Assembly: GCF_010811875.1 (NCBI RefSeq)
Contig: NZ_VKHP01000020.1
Span: 1-58,992 of the forward strand
DNA: 58,992 bases
Direction: 5' to 3'
Source: Bradyrhizobium uaiense
GTDB taxonomy: Bacteria; Pseudomonadota; Alphaproteobacteria; Rhizobiales; Xanthobacteraceae
A model generated the notes under the pieces. The model worked only from the letters and a program-made list of their open reading frames with translations, had not been told where the DNA came from and ran no database searches. The position numbers and the translations under genes were made by a program. How positions within the stretch are numbered: the stretch's first letter is position 1; each line of letters opens with the position of its first letter. Shown here in pieces: positions 36,210 through 44,855 of this stretch.

Positions 36210-37073
36210 CTACTTCGCATCGGAGGGGAGCTTTTTGCCAACGGACTGGACCGCTGGCTTGCTGGCACCACTGCCGAGATTCATCAGCTTACGCCAGGAT
36301 TGGCGAAGTTGGCCACCACGTACGCTCAGCAGTACGCAAGATAGGATGCCCAATACACCGAGCGCACCTCCTGCGCCGATCGCAATGGGAGCCGAGACGA
36401 ACCTGGTTGACTCGTTTGAAGCTGCCGCTGGCGTAACCGAGACCTCATGCTGAGTCCGCTCAACGGGCACGAACACGACCGCCACCTTGTCGTATGATAG
36501 ACCTTCGATGCTGTTGGCGACGAGCATCTTTATCTGCGGCAGCAAGGCTGAGAGCTTCGCGTTGGAGGCGTGCCGAATGAAAACCGACGCCGAGGACGGG
36601 GTTGCATCCTGCCGCAAAAGATCATTCTTCGGCAGAACGACATGAACACGGGCGGAGAGAACCCCATCAATATCGTTGATCGTGCGCGACAATTCTTCGC
36701 TGAGGGCATAGACGTAGCGGGCCCGCTCCTCAACCGGAGAGGCAACGAGCCCCGACCCCTTGAACACCTCACCAAGGCTCTTGAAGGGCTGGCGCGGCAA
36801 GCCCTGGTCATTTAGCAACTCGATGGAATAGGCGAGCTGCTTTTCCTCGACCTGAATGGTGCTCGTCCCATCCTTGCCGATAACCCGGATGGCATCGACA
36901 CCCCTGCTCAGCAGCAGCCCAAGCATCTCGTTAGCGTCACGCTCCTGAACTTTGGTATACAGATCGGTTTTGCAACCGGTGAGCATCGGTAAAAGCAGCA
37001 GCAGAACAAGAGCATGAAGCCGCTTGCTCGCGGGCCGACCGTTACCGATCTTGCCTTTCGTCAAGACAGCCAA
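36210..37073 (-). CDS. rhcJ: RhcJ, T3SS inner ring lipoprotein (SctJ)
   Basis: This 287-residue protein has a lipoprotein signal (LVLLLLLPMLTGC, Cys about 34) and the YscJ/FliF ring domains: DLYTKVQERDANEMLGLLLSRGVDA, QGLPRQPFKSLGEVFKGSGLVASPVEERARYVYALSEELSRT and a second ring domain with SARVHVVLPKNDL. A C-terminal membrane helix (GAGGALGVLGILSCVLLSV) anchors it. It forms the inner-membrane ring with RhcD and lies nine bases after nopB. Confidence 0.94.
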   Translation of the reverse strand: MAVLTKGKIGNGRPASKRLHALVLLLLLPMLTGCKTDLYTKVQERDANEMLGLLLSRGVDAIRVIGKDGTSTIQVEEKQLAYSIELLNDQGLPRQPFKSLGEVFKGSGLVASPVEERARYVYALSEELSRTINDIDGVLSARVHVVLPKNDLLRQDATPSSASVFIRHASNAKLSALLPQIKMLVANSIEGLSYDKVAVVFVPVERTQHEVSVTPAAASNESTRFVSAPIAIGAGGALGVLGILSCVLLSVRGGQLRQSWRKLMNLGSGASKPAVQSVGKKLPSDAK

Positions 37074-37081
37074 CGGCCCGC

Positions 37082-37612
37082 TCAGCCTGCCGATAGAAGC
37101 TTATTCAGAGATGAACTGACGGCACCTGTCCCTTTGGAGATGAGCGAAACCTGGACGACGCCGCTGTAAACATCGCGCAAATTCGTCAGCGCCGAATCGA
37201 AATGATCCGCACCTTCCGGCTTGTCCGCCGAATGCACCTCGACTTTCTGCGGCCGCAGGAGCGGTTGCGCGGCCGGCCCAAGCTGGAAACTCTTCGCAGG
37301 ATCAGGGTCGCCGACGAGCGTCGGCGAAACTGCACCTCCAGGAAATGGTTTGCCCTGGTGGATAGCAGAAATGCTCTGAAGGACGCGATCGCCAAGCGGG
37401 CTCGCCGGCGTGACTGCGCGCTGCACTTCCGGCACCAATGACACCGGCGCGCGCTCGGTCACAGAAGAGGCGCCCCCTTGTTTCAAGGCGGCCTGCGCGA
37501 GACTCTCGTGAAACTGAGCGTGTGCCAGCGAACAGCCGCTGGAGGCACACTCGACGGGGTTGGTGGAGACCGACGCAATTCCAAGCCACATGGGAGAAAT
37601 CATTTCTGTCAC
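37082..37612 (-). CDS. nopB: NopB (NolB), secreted T3SS component (SctI-like)
   Basis: This 176-residue protein starts the rhc operon. The C-terminal part (DHFDSALTNLRDVYSGVVQVSLISKGTGAVSSSLNKLLSAG) is typical of NolB and of inner-rod proteins. The N-terminal two thirds are polar and probably unstructured. NopB is secreted in a TtsI-dependent manner and is part of the extracellular appendage in NGR234. A tts box lies about 55 bases upstream. Alternative inner ATGs exist near the start. Confidence 0.88.
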   Translation of the reverse strand: MTEMISPMWLGIASVSTNPVECASSGCSLAHAQFHESLAQAALKQGGASSVTERAPVSLVPEVQRAVTPASPLGDRVLQSISAIHQGKPFPGGAVSPTLVGDPDPAKSFQLGPAAQPLLRPQKVEVHSADKPEGADHFDSALTNLRDVYSGVVQVSLISKGTGAVSSSLNKLLSAG

Positions 37613-37665
37613 GTTGTGAGATTAGCCATTCGCTCGCATGAATAGGCTGGCACCCTAGAGAGGCA

Positions 37666-37685
37666 AGCTGACCAAAAGCTGACGA
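37666..37685 (-). promoter_or_regulatory. tts box upstream of nopB
   Basis: On the minus strand it reads TCGTCAGCTTTTGGTCAGCT. The left half is perfect and the right half has three differences. It is the promoter element for the nopB-rhcJ-nolU-rhcLN operon and lies in the divergent spacer with rhcC1. Confidence 0.8.
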
Positions 37686-37796
37686 GCATCTGTCATCGAA
37701 TGATCACGGTTGGCTTCCAATTTCCGGCGAAGCGTCGGCCTCCAAATTTTGGGACGAATTCCAGTGCTTAGTCTCAAGTAGAAGAAAATCGCAGAA

Positions 37797-38510
37797 ATGC
37801 TCATCTCGTCTACAAGGCTGCATATCTTGAAGAAAGTTCTCTATGTTGGTGTTTTCATTTGCTTGGGCGCCATCAAGGCGCTCGGCGCCCCGCTGGCGCT
37901 GCCGTCGACGCCGTATAGTTACACAGTGCTGGATCAGGACCTCGCGGCCGCGCTGCAGGAGTTCGGCAACAACCTCAATATCAGAGTCAATATCAGCACC
38001 GGGGTGAAGGGACGAATTCGCGGGCGAATGCCGGATCTCCCACCGCGCGAGTTCTTCGAACGGTTGATCAATCTCTACAATCTTCAATGGTACTACGATG
38101 GGCTGGTGCTCTACGTATCTGACGCGCATGAAGCGCAAAGTCGCCTTCTGGTGCTGAGTCCGATCAGCTTTGATGCGTTCAAGGCGGCACTCGATGCACT
38201 CAACATCTCGGATGAGCGCTACATCGTGAGAGCCGTACCGGGCGATGGCCTCGTCTTCGCGTCCGGTCCGCCTCGCTTTATCGCACTTGTGGAGCAAACA
38301 CTCAAAGGACTGGTGACGGAGGCACAGGCGCGACGAGACCCCATCGGAGTCGAAAAGCCGCCGCCGCATGAATCGGTTTTGATGCTGTTTCGTGGATCTT
38401 CCAGCGTGGTCGTTCGCGAAGGACGACCGAATGACGCTCCTTCGCCCGAGCTATCACATCAAGACGGCGTGGCTCACGCGCCCGATACTGGCAAGAGAAG
38501 GAACCGATGA
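37797..38510 (+). CDS. rhcC1: RhcC1 (NolW), N-terminal part of the split T3SS secretin
   Basis: This 237-residue protein has a signal peptide (VLYVGVFICLGAIKALGA) and then the N0/N1 secretin domains (YTVLDQDLAAALQEFGNNLNI, GRMPDLPPREFFERLINLYNLQWYYDG and YIVRAVPGDGLVFASGPPRFI). It lacks the beta-barrel core, which is supplied by RhcC2. This split of the secretin is a hallmark of rhizobial T3SS. The gene is divergent from nopB with about 180 bases between. Its C-terminal 50 residues are polar. No separate plus-strand tts box is seen before it. Confidence 0.93.
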   Translation: MLISSTRLHILKKVLYVGVFICLGAIKALGAPLALPSTPYSYTVLDQDLAAALQEFGNNLNIRVNISTGVKGRIRGRMPDLPPREFFERLINLYNLQWYYDGLVLYVSDAHEAQSRLLVLSPISFDAFKAALDALNISDERYIVRAVPGDGLVFASGPPRFIALVEQTLKGLVTEAQARRDPIGVEKPPPHESVLMLFRGSSSVVVREGRPNDAPSPELSHQDGVAHAPDTGKRRNR

Positions 38511-38556
38511 TAACAGACGGGTCAGGAAGAGATGTGATTCCTCTGTTTACGCCCTC

Positions 38557-38575
38557 CGTCAGCTTTTCGAAAGCT
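38557..38575 (+). promoter_or_regulatory. tts box upstream of a putative effector
   Basis: CGTCAGCTTTTCGAAAGCT is a perfect core match, about 224 bases before the ATG at 38799 and 47 bases after the end of rhcC1. Confidence 0.85.
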
Positions 38576-38798
38576 GCTGCTGTCATTATCAGAGGGCAGC
38601 TGTCTAGCGGCTAGGTCGCAAGATAGGCAATAAATGTCCGGCCGGCGCCATGGATGCTCGAAACGGAATCCTGGCGAGCAATGCTTTGCCTCCTTAGCGC
38701 TTTATACGAACCTTGGAAAAGCTCCACCAAGTCCGTCATGCAAATGAACTTCGTCGCATCGGATGAAAGCCACTCTTTACTGCAAAAGGAGGAACAGG

Positions 38799-39428
38799 AT
38801 GGACTTCAATGCGCTAAGCGGAGCAGACGAGAGTCCACACGCCCACTCGGCCTCATCGCCCGACGATCGAACTGAGTTTGAGCGTGAACTGATGGCATTG
38901 TATGAAATGCCCGAATACAACCAGGACCTGATTTGGCAGGAGCTGGGAGGCCAAGCATCGCGCGGCGAGCCGTCATTGATTGGCAGCGAGCAGTCCAATT
39001 CCCAACAAGCGGCCGCTCAAGATCGCGCGGAACCCTCCGATTTCGGCAAGAACCCGGTTTGGCAAGATCTTGAGCCTGGACGCATGCAGGCGGGGTCACC
39101 TCACGCCGGACGGTCCCGAGGGCGGCCCGCGCTGCCCGTACGCGTCGCGCCGCCGGAACTTGGCGATTTCGTCATGGCGAACGGATATCTCGCCAGGGAC
39201 AACTGGGTCTTCATCGGCCAAACAGCTACGCCTGCTCAGATCGAGATGCTGAGAGGCCGTGACGTCATGCCGAACAGAAATGTCCGGACTACAACGTTCA
39301 CCATCCTGGGTGTGCCTCACACAGCGCAATGGCGAGCAGAAGGGTTCATTCGTCTCGAACCTTCGCTGGACGCCGCCCTTGGGCCTGCAGGTTCGGGCGG
39401 ACACCCGCCAGGTGACGAAGTCCAATGA
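38799..39428 (+). CDS. putative TtsI-dependent secreted protein (effector candidate)
   Basis: This 209-residue protein has a polar, Ser/Glu-rich N-terminus (MDFNALSGADESPHAHSASS). It contains two short related motifs, YNQDLIWQELGG and FGKNPVWQDLEPG, and a basic linker (GRSRGRPALPVRV). The C-terminal half looks folded (LGDFVMANGYLARDNWVFIGQT, RTTTFTILGVPHTAQWRAEGFI). A strong ribosome site, AAAGGAGGA, precedes the ATG at 38799, which excludes an earlier ATG at 38763. It lies between rhcC1 and nopX behind its own tts box. The protein is not recognised, but context makes it a likely Nop. Confidence 0.7.
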   Translation: MDFNALSGADESPHAHSASSPDDRTEFERELMALYEMPEYNQDLIWQELGGQASRGEPSLIGSEQSNSQQAAAQDRAEPSDFGKNPVWQDLEPGRMQAGSPHAGRSRGRPALPVRVAPPELGDFVMANGYLARDNWVFIGQTATPAQIEMLRGRDVMPNRNVRTTTFTILGVPHTAQWRAEGFIRLEPSLDAALGPAGSGGHPPGDEVQ

Positions 39429-39817
39429 CATTGACAGATGCAGAGGTGCATCTGAGATCCGAGGCGTCCGGAGTACCATGCGCCGCTCAACTTTTGGGCG
39501 ATGGATTGATTCGTGCGTCCACCCCGGCAATCTGATCCGATTATGCTGCATCGGCCCGATCGGGCAGACGCCAACAAACTTGTTTGACGCGCAAGCGCGA
39601 GCTGGCCGCGCGCTGGTGAGTTGCCGAAAGATGCTGCGGAACCGGCGATGTGTTGCATGAATCAGCGCACGCGAACCCTGCGAAAGGCGGCAGACTCGTT
39701 GACCTGGTTGTCGCGGAGGCGAGCGATCGAGCACCCAAGCAAGCCGACGCCGAGTTGAGACCCGTCGCCGCCTTGAGCGACGTCATTTCTCAACTCATTG
39801 TGAAATCCTCTGAGCGC
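39429..39817. other. intergenic, no gene recognised
   Basis: About 390 bases between the effector candidate and the nopX tts box, with no convincing frame on either strand. Confidence 0.45.
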
Positions 39818-39836
39818 CGTCAGCTTCTCGAAAGCT
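39818..39836 (+). promoter_or_regulatory. tts box upstream of nopX
   Basis: CGTCAGCTTCTCGAAAGCT, a perfect core, lies about 205 bases before the nopX start. The leader between them holds no gene. Confidence 0.88.
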
Positions 39837-40042
39837 GATCGCTCTTACCATACGGCGTGAATATCTAGACGGCGATATGCCTATAGATTGTAGCCAAACC
39901 GAGCGCTGGGGGCGCTGTGCAATCGGAAGCAAGCGATAGGAGCCATTGAATCCTATCGACATTTCTTGCTCGTTGTTCGCCGCGATCTCAGGCTGCGCCA
40001 CATAGCCAGCTTGTGGTGCGATCTCAAATCAGAGGACGTATG

Positions 40043-41848
40043 ATGTCAGTCAACAATCTGCCGCTAACCACCAGCTCGAATTTGGCTTTGTCGGGGCTAG
40101 CTTCCGGGCCCTCGCCGGCGCGTGACTTTTCAAGCTTCGAGGCGGTGCTGGTCAGTTTGTCGTTGAAGGGCACGACTGACGAGCATTCCCCACCGCAAGG
40201 TCCGGCGACCGAGGACTCGGCCAAGCAACTGACGGAGGAACTCACGCAAGAGGTGCGGAACATCATCCCGCCGGAGATTAAGGCCGCACTGGACGCATGT
40301 CAGGAGACCCCCGAGCCGTCCTCTGAGGAAGCCTCCTCCGCTGCGAACGCCCCAAAGATCGCAGAAGCTCCCGTACAAAGCTCCAGAATCACGTGGAACA
40401 GCGGCACCCCGACTGAGGCCGAGCTGCAGATTGTGTCGGTGCTGATCCGACACAAGGACAAATGCCCGCTGGATTGGAAATCTCTGGGGGATTTGGCCAA
40501 CGATCCCTCCACACCGCCGGATCTAAAGGCGGCGATCGAGGCACTGCAGCGAGACCCCGAGCTCTTCTACGCGATAGGCTCGCAAGGCGACGGCCGCTGC
40601 GGCGGTAAGATCAAAGCGGGTGATCTCTCCGGCTTCTCCGATCACCACCCGCAAGTTGCTGAGTTCCAGGAGCAGCGGGCAAAGAACTATACGCAAAACT
40701 ACATCCCCTCCGACGGCAGCGGCAATGGCGAGCCATCGGTTATGATGCTGACCGATGCATTGCGCGAGCTCTATCGCTATTCCGACAACCTGCCCAAGAA
40801 CCTAAGCATTTCGGATTTCAAGCAGATCGTCGACGGCGAAGCCAAGACGGGCAAATGCCCGCCGCAGGTTCTCGCGGCCGCTCAATACTTCCTCGACCAT
40901 CCGAATGAATGGAAGCAGTTGTATGGCGGCTCGATAGACAAGGTCCACAAAGAGGACTTCCTGCAGGTTGCTTCATCATCGGTGAATCTCACAAAAGCCG
41001 AGCTCGATACGCTCGACACGATCAGCAAGAACCAAAGCGCCTTTTTCGGGAAGGGCGACCTGACGCGGGAAAAGCTGGCGAGCATGGCCGACGACAAGAG
41101 CCTCCCGCCCGAGGTGCGAAAGGCGGCATCCCAGCTGCTGTCCGACCCTGTGCTGTTCGGGTTGATGAACAACGCGATTACGGGCTACAAAACCCACCAC
41201 AAGTTCTTCGACTTCGGCGGCGGCCATACGGTCGATTCCGGTAATATCAGCAAGAGCGACTTCAACCAGTTCTTCAGCAACATGTCCGGTGCGAACCGCA
41301 CCGTTCAACATGTGAAGACGCATGCCGCCCGAACGGCCGCCGATAAGGACGCGGTCGCCGACATGACGATGGGCGTGGCAGACCAACCCGACGTCAAGTC
41401 TCCCAAAAAGAACGGTGGCGCTTTCATGCACGCAATCAATGACGTGCTCAAGGTTGGCTCCAAGGTACTCGACTGGGCTGCGACAGCAGTCGGTGTACTT
41501 AGCTTCATTCCAGGCTTGGGCGAATTGGCCGATCTGGCGTCAATGGTGCTCGAAGCCGAAGCGCAAGCTGCAAATGTTCTTCACACGGCGATCAGCGGTG
41601 GCAACATAAAGCAAGCGCTCGAAGAAGCCGGCCTGAGCCTTGCGGCACAGGCGGTAGGCTGCATCGGCGGCCCTGAGGTCAAATTGGCAATGCGAGAAGG
41701 CTTGGTGAAGCAGGCAATTCAAGAAGCGGCCACGGCGGGGGTCAACCTCCCGGTTTCGGTAGCCCAGTCCTACGCGGAGGACTACCTGAACAACTTGAAG
41801 GCTCGCATCGAGTCCGACCGCATGCAAGCTGCAGGCGCTAACGCCTAG
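40043..41848 (+). CDS. nopX: NopX (NolX), T3SS translocon protein
   Basis: This protein of about 601 residues is HrpF-like. The N-terminus (SVNNLPLTTSSNLALSGLAS) is polar. The long central part is repetitive at the family level, with blocks such as FSDHHPQVAEFQEQRAKNYT and two SDFKQ/SKSDFNQFF-type elements. Residues about 475-545 hold the hydrophobic segment (SKVLDWAATAVGVLSFIPGLGEL and AGLSLAAQAVGCIGG) thought to enter the host membrane. NopX is a known rhizobial translocon component. Length matches the family of about 600. Two adjacent ATGs (40040 and 40043) follow AGAGGA. Confidence 0.93.
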   Translation: MSVNNLPLTTSSNLALSGLASGPSPARDFSSFEAVLVSLSLKGTTDEHSPPQGPATEDSAKQLTEELTQEVRNIIPPEIKAALDACQETPEPSSEEASSAANAPKIAEAPVQSSRITWNSGTPTEAELQIVSVLIRHKDKCPLDWKSLGDLANDPSTPPDLKAAIEALQRDPELFYAIGSQGDGRCGGKIKAGDLSGFSDHHPQVAEFQEQRAKNYTQNYIPSDGSGNGEPSVMMLTDALRELYRYSDNLPKNLSISDFKQIVDGEAKTGKCPPQVLAAAQYFLDHPNEWKQLYGGSIDKVHKEDFLQVASSSVNLTKAELDTLDTISKNQSAFFGKGDLTREKLASMADDKSLPPEVRKAASQLLSDPVLFGLMNNAITGYKTHHKFFDFGGGHTVDSGNISKSDFNQFFSNMSGANRTVQHVKTHAARTAADKDAVADMTMGVADQPDVKSPKKNGGAFMHAINDVLKVGSKVLDWAATAVGVLSFIPGLGELADLASMVLEAEAQAANVLHTAISGGNIKQALEEAGLSLAAQAVGCIGGPEVKLAMREGLVKQAIQEAATAGVNLPVSVAQSYAEDYLNNLKARIESDRMQAAGANA

Positions 41849-42610
41849 TCGGATCACACTATCTGTCAAGATAAGGCTGAAAACGCCGGTCGAGCTTGTG
41901 CGGCTTACGCGCGGTCGGGTCTCCCTGCCGAGCAGTCGGTCGCGCAAGCTCTACCATCCTCGATACCGTCCGCCGGATCCGAGGAACTTGTCTCGCTCTT
42001 CACTGCGCACAATCTATGTGGGGCGCGCCCGATCGCGCGAGGGCCGACCTCAAATCCAGTCTGCCGCTGCGAAGGTCAATCGGCTGCATACGCAGCCCGG
42101 CAAGAAGGTCGATGCATTAAAACCGCGCGACAGAACCGGTCAGAGGTGCGGAGCCTGCCGGCTTGCGCAAGGATCAGGAGCATGCTGATCGCAGAGGACC
42201 GCTTCTCGAGCGGCAGGCTGCTGTTCGCTCTCGTGAAGGCGGACCCCGATGGACGGATCCTTCATGAGCCCTCCAGGACCGAGGGATCATCCTTTACCGC
42301 TGAATCGCCGTCAATCTCGCTTTCCGCCCCGCTCCAAACCAGGTCAAGCTCCGTCCCGCTGCGCCCGGCCGCAAGAAAATTGTCAAAAGACCCCGCGGGC
42401 ATCGAAAGTGACGTCAGACCGGGACTGCAGCGCGTCGACTTCAAACGCGATCTATTAATAGTCGCGTTAACATCCGCCTGCTCAAGCTTTCGACTTGATG
42501 AGCAGCGATCCGACCCGAACAAGCTCCACAAACGAACGTTTGTCCTGGTACATACCATCTGATCTGCAGCTTTCGCAGATCCAGCATCGGCCCATTGCAT
42601 TTTGTAGAAC
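41849..42610. other. intergenic between nopX and the nopC promoter
   Basis: About 760 bases. A 138-codon plus-strand frame and several minus-strand frames exist but look non-coding. I see no recognisable gene. Confidence 0.45.
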
Positions 42611-42630
42611 TCGTCAGCTTCTCGAAAGCT
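42611..42630 (+). promoter_or_regulatory. tts box upstream of nopC-nopA
   Basis: TCGTCAGCTTCTCGAAAGCT is a perfect match. It lies 67 bases before nopC and is the likely promoter for nopC, nopA and the rhcD-rhcV cluster. Confidence 0.9.
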
Positions 42631-42697
42631 AACGTTTGCACATTGGTGGGCGGAGACTGCCTCCATTGGCACGATCGAATTGACATAGGAGAACCCG

Positions 42698-42994
42698 ATG
42701 CGCGTTACAAGCTCCAGCGCCACTGGGCACGTTGATGCCGACCTCCATGCGGCTGGCGGCAAAAGCAGCGGCAAAAAAGGATCTCATAAACCTGACGAGC
42801 GCGATGATCATGGCCGATCGCCAGATGCGAACATTCCCGTAAACGGCGGCGCGTCCACTCCAGGCGGAACCTCGCGAGAAGCCGCTATGCAGCAAGCATT
42901 CAACGTCGCTCTCGGAGCCGCTGCTCTACAGCTTGCAAATAGTGCAATGAGTCATTTCGACGACGTCATGGCCGAAACAGAAGAGGATTCCTGA
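42698..42994 (+). CDS. nopC: NopC, TtsI-dependent secreted protein
   Basis: This 98-residue protein is hydrophilic at the N-terminus (SSGKKGSHKPDERDDHGRSPDA). Its C-terminal helix (SREAAMQQAFNVALGAAALQ) ends in an acidic tail. Size, position directly before nopA and composition match NopC, which is secreted by NGR234 and USDA257-type systems and is rhizobium-specific. The role in infection is not well defined. It is linked to the tts box at 42611. Confidence 0.8.
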   Translation: MRVTSSSATGHVDADLHAAGGKSSGKKGSHKPDERDDHGRSPDANIPVNGGASTPGGTSREAAMQQAFNVALGAAALQLANSAMSHFDDVMAETEEDS

Positions 42995-42997
42995 CGT

Positions 42998-43037
42998 CGC
43001 ATGTTGCGGCGTCAGGAAAATAGGAGCCGCACGTTGC
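42998..43037 (+). promoter_or_regulatory. two hairpins between nopC and nopA
   Basis: CGTCGCA-TGT-TGCGGCG and GCCGCA-CGT-TGCGGC both fold into short stems with three-base loops and share the sequence GTTGCGGCG. They lie in the 73-base spacer and may stabilise or process the mRNA for high NopA output. Confidence 0.45.
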
Positions 43038-43067
43038 GGCGAAATTCAAGCAAACAGGAGAACTAAT

Positions 43068-43274
43068 ATGCCTAAAGGTGTTGGTGCAGCTGGCACCGCT
43101 GCTGCTGCAACCGCTTCCACCGCCGCTGAAGTTGCTGGAGAGGCGGCATTCCAACGGCAAATCGCCGCTCTGACTCTCACCAGCACCAAGGCTGCTGAGC
43201 GGGATGTGGAACTTCGCGTCGTCTCGACCGAGCTCTCGACCGTCAAGAAAGCAGCCGATGAGCGGGTGCAGTAA
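43068..43274 (+). CDS. nopA: NopA, T3SS needle/pilus subunit (SctF-like)
   Basis: This 68-residue protein is small, Ala/Thr-rich at the N-terminus (AAGTAAAATASTAAEVAGEAA) and helical after it (AFQRQIAALTLTSTKAAERD), as expected for a pilus subunit. In NGR234, NopA is the main component of the extracellular filament. It sits directly after nopC and 115 bases before rhcD. CAAACAGGAGAACTAAT precedes the ATG, a strong ribosome site. Confidence 0.85.
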   Translation: MPKGVGAAGTAAAATASTAAEVAGEAAFQRQIAALTLTSTKAAERDVELRVVSTELSTVKKAADERVQ

Positions 43275-43285
43275 AAGATGAGGCG

Positions 43286-43303
43286 GGGCGACGTACGTCG
43301 CCC
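43286..43303. terminator. perfect 18-base palindrome after nopA (attenuator or processing signal)
   Basis: GGGCGACGTACGTCGCCC lies 11 bases after the nopA stop. No U tract follows. It may cause partial termination or protect the 3' end, giving more NopA than downstream RhcD. Confidence 0.55.
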
Positions 43304-43341
43304 ACTTTCCCGGGCTGCTTAGTCCGTGAAGCCGCAACGGG

Positions 43342-43362
43342 CCGTACGGTTTTGCCGTACGG
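43342..43362. repeat. repeated palindrome CCGTACGG
   Basis: CCGTACGG occurs at 43342-43349 and again at 43355-43362, separated by TTTTG. It forms a second stem-loop just before the rhcD ribosome site and could hide it. Confidence 0.5.
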
Positions 43363-43389
43363 TTCCGTTCGCAGTTCAGGAGAGCGACC

Positions 43390-44280
43390 GTGAATGAACC
43401 ACATTGCCCGCGTTTCGAAGTGCTGCTGGGATGTTATTCCGGGTTGACGGGCAAAGTAGGGGTCGGATCGTGTCTGGTCGGCAGCAGCCTCGATGCTGAT
43501 TTGATCTTTGTCGAACAGGGCCTCGAACCGCACCATCTTCGTGTCACCCCGCATTCCAACTCGATCGAGATCGAGGCACTGGCGAGCGACGTTCGTGTCG
43601 AGGGGCATGAGACTGTTTTGCCAAACACGCCCATCGTTGTCCCTCTTCCTGCCGTCCTTCATGCCGGCGAAATGTCGATCCGGTGGTCTATCGAGGGTCT
43701 CGAAAAACCTGGCTCTATTGATCGCCGGCGTGTATCGCTCGCCAGACTCGCCATGGTCGTGATCAGCCTTGCCGCGGTTGGCACAGTCTCGACCAGTTTT
43801 GTCCAGACCGACACGGCTACAGTGCCGAGTTCGTTGCCTCCTGCCGCCGACGTTGCACCCAAGCTGGCGCTCAGCGCTCCTGATGCTCTGGCCACCGATG
43901 CAGCTGCGGGTCTGCTGCAAGAGGAAGTTCACAGAGCGGGCCTTGTCGGCATCAAAATCGGTTCTGGAGCCGGCGTTGTCACGGCCGACGGCAGCATTAC
44001 GCCCGCTGCACTCGCCACTTGGCAAGACATCCAGCAACGGTTTGATCGCGATAGCAACGGCGCTTCTACGCTCGTCAATGCAGTCGTCGTCAGAGATGAA
44101 AAGACACCCTCCGCAGTTGGGATCCAGGCTGTGTGGCGGGGCAGTGACCCCTATATCGTCATTGCCGGTCAAAAATATTTTGTTGGCGCGCTCTTGAGCA
44201 ATGGATGGACCGTCAACGGGATTGAGGAAGGGCGTGTTCTGCTGAGCCGGAATGGCCGGCTTGCCGCTCTGTCCTACTAG
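43390..44280 (+). CDS. RhcD, T3SS inner ring protein (SctD; y4yQ type)
   Basis: This 296-residue protein starts with GTG at 43390 after AGGAGAGCG. The N-terminal domain (about 1-100) is FHA-like (GLEPHHLRVTPHSNSIEIEAL). One membrane helix follows (SLARLAMVVISLAAVGTVSTS), then a periplasmic ring-building region with ALATWQDIQQRFDRD and YFVGALLSNGWTVNGIEEGRVLLSR. This is the layout of SctD, which pairs with RhcJ. It is the first gene of the plus-strand cluster leading to rhcV. Confidence 0.82.
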   Translation: MNEPHCPRFEVLLGCYSGLTGKVGVGSCLVGSSLDADLIFVEQGLEPHHLRVTPHSNSIEIEALASDVRVEGHETVLPNTPIVVPLPAVLHAGEMSIRWSIEGLEKPGSIDRRRVSLARLAMVVISLAAVGTVSTSFVQTDTATVPSSLPPAADVAPKLALSAPDALATDAAAGLLQEEVHRAGLVGIKIGSGAGVVTADGSITPAALATWQDIQQRFDRDSNGASTLVNAVVVRDEKTPSAVGIQAVWRGSDPYIVIAGQKYFVGALLSNGWTVNGIEEGRVLLSRNGRLAALSY

Positions 44281-44313
44281 CCTTTCAGGCCGCAGGTAAG
44301 GAAGCAAAGTGCC

Positions 44314-44853
44314 ATGACTAGGCTGCCCCCGAATTCCGTCGAGCCTGGCCCATCTTTTCAGGGACCAAGCGTTGATCATCATGCATCTGCCATCACGCCG
44401 GTCAATTCTCGAGCCAGGTCCATCGGGATTGACCGGACGCGTGGCAATGACGAGAAGAGCCACAGCGCGTTTTCCCGACATAGTGACGCACCGGATCGCT
44501 TGGTTGAAGCCACGATCGACAGCGCGCTTGAGCTCGGTTCGATCAATGCGATTTCGCGCGTCAATCTCGACGAGGCTCGCGCCCAGCCAGGTCAGATTGA
44601 GCCAGGCTCGGAACTCGCTTGGCTTAACGGGCCTAATCTCGCGCATAGCCTGCTCTCGTTCGTGACGCCGCGCCTACGTCATTCGCACGTTCTGCGTCCC
44701 GAGCAACACGGCCCTCTTTTGGAGCGTTTAGCCAATACGCTATCTGCCGCCCCGGAGGACTTGGTGGCACGTGAAGGAGCCGCCCTTCTGCAGCTGGAGC
44801 TGCAGCGGTTAATCTTGCTCCGGCAGAGCCACAACGGCTTGATCAAAGGCTAG
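44314..44853 (+). CDS. SctX-like (YscX-like) T3SS protein
   Basis: This 179-residue protein has a polar, secretable-looking N-terminal half. The C-terminal part contains LLERLANTLSAAPEDLVAREGAALLQLELQRLILLRQSHNGLIKG, a pattern like the end of YscX (LxxERxxL...LLRQxxNxLIxx). The order SctX-SctY-SctV is exactly that of Yersinia yscX-yscY-lcrD. It is separated from the next gene by two bases. The family link is inference from context and C-terminal pattern. Confidence 0.5.
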   Translation: MTRLPPNSVEPGPSFQGPSVDHHASAITPVNSRARSIGIDRTRGNDEKSHSAFSRHSDAPDRLVEATIDSALELGSINAISRVNLDEARAQPGQIEPGSELAWLNGPNLAHSLLSFVTPRLRHSHVLRPEQHGPLLERLANTLSAAPEDLVAREGAALLQLELQRLILLRQSHNGLIKG

Positions 44854-44855
44854 CA

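Noticed and set aside
42146..42562. 138-codon plus-strand frame between nopX and nopC
   Set aside because: It overlaps several frames on the other strand, lacks a ribosome site and has no domain-like pattern. It ends just before the nopC tts box, so it reads as chance.
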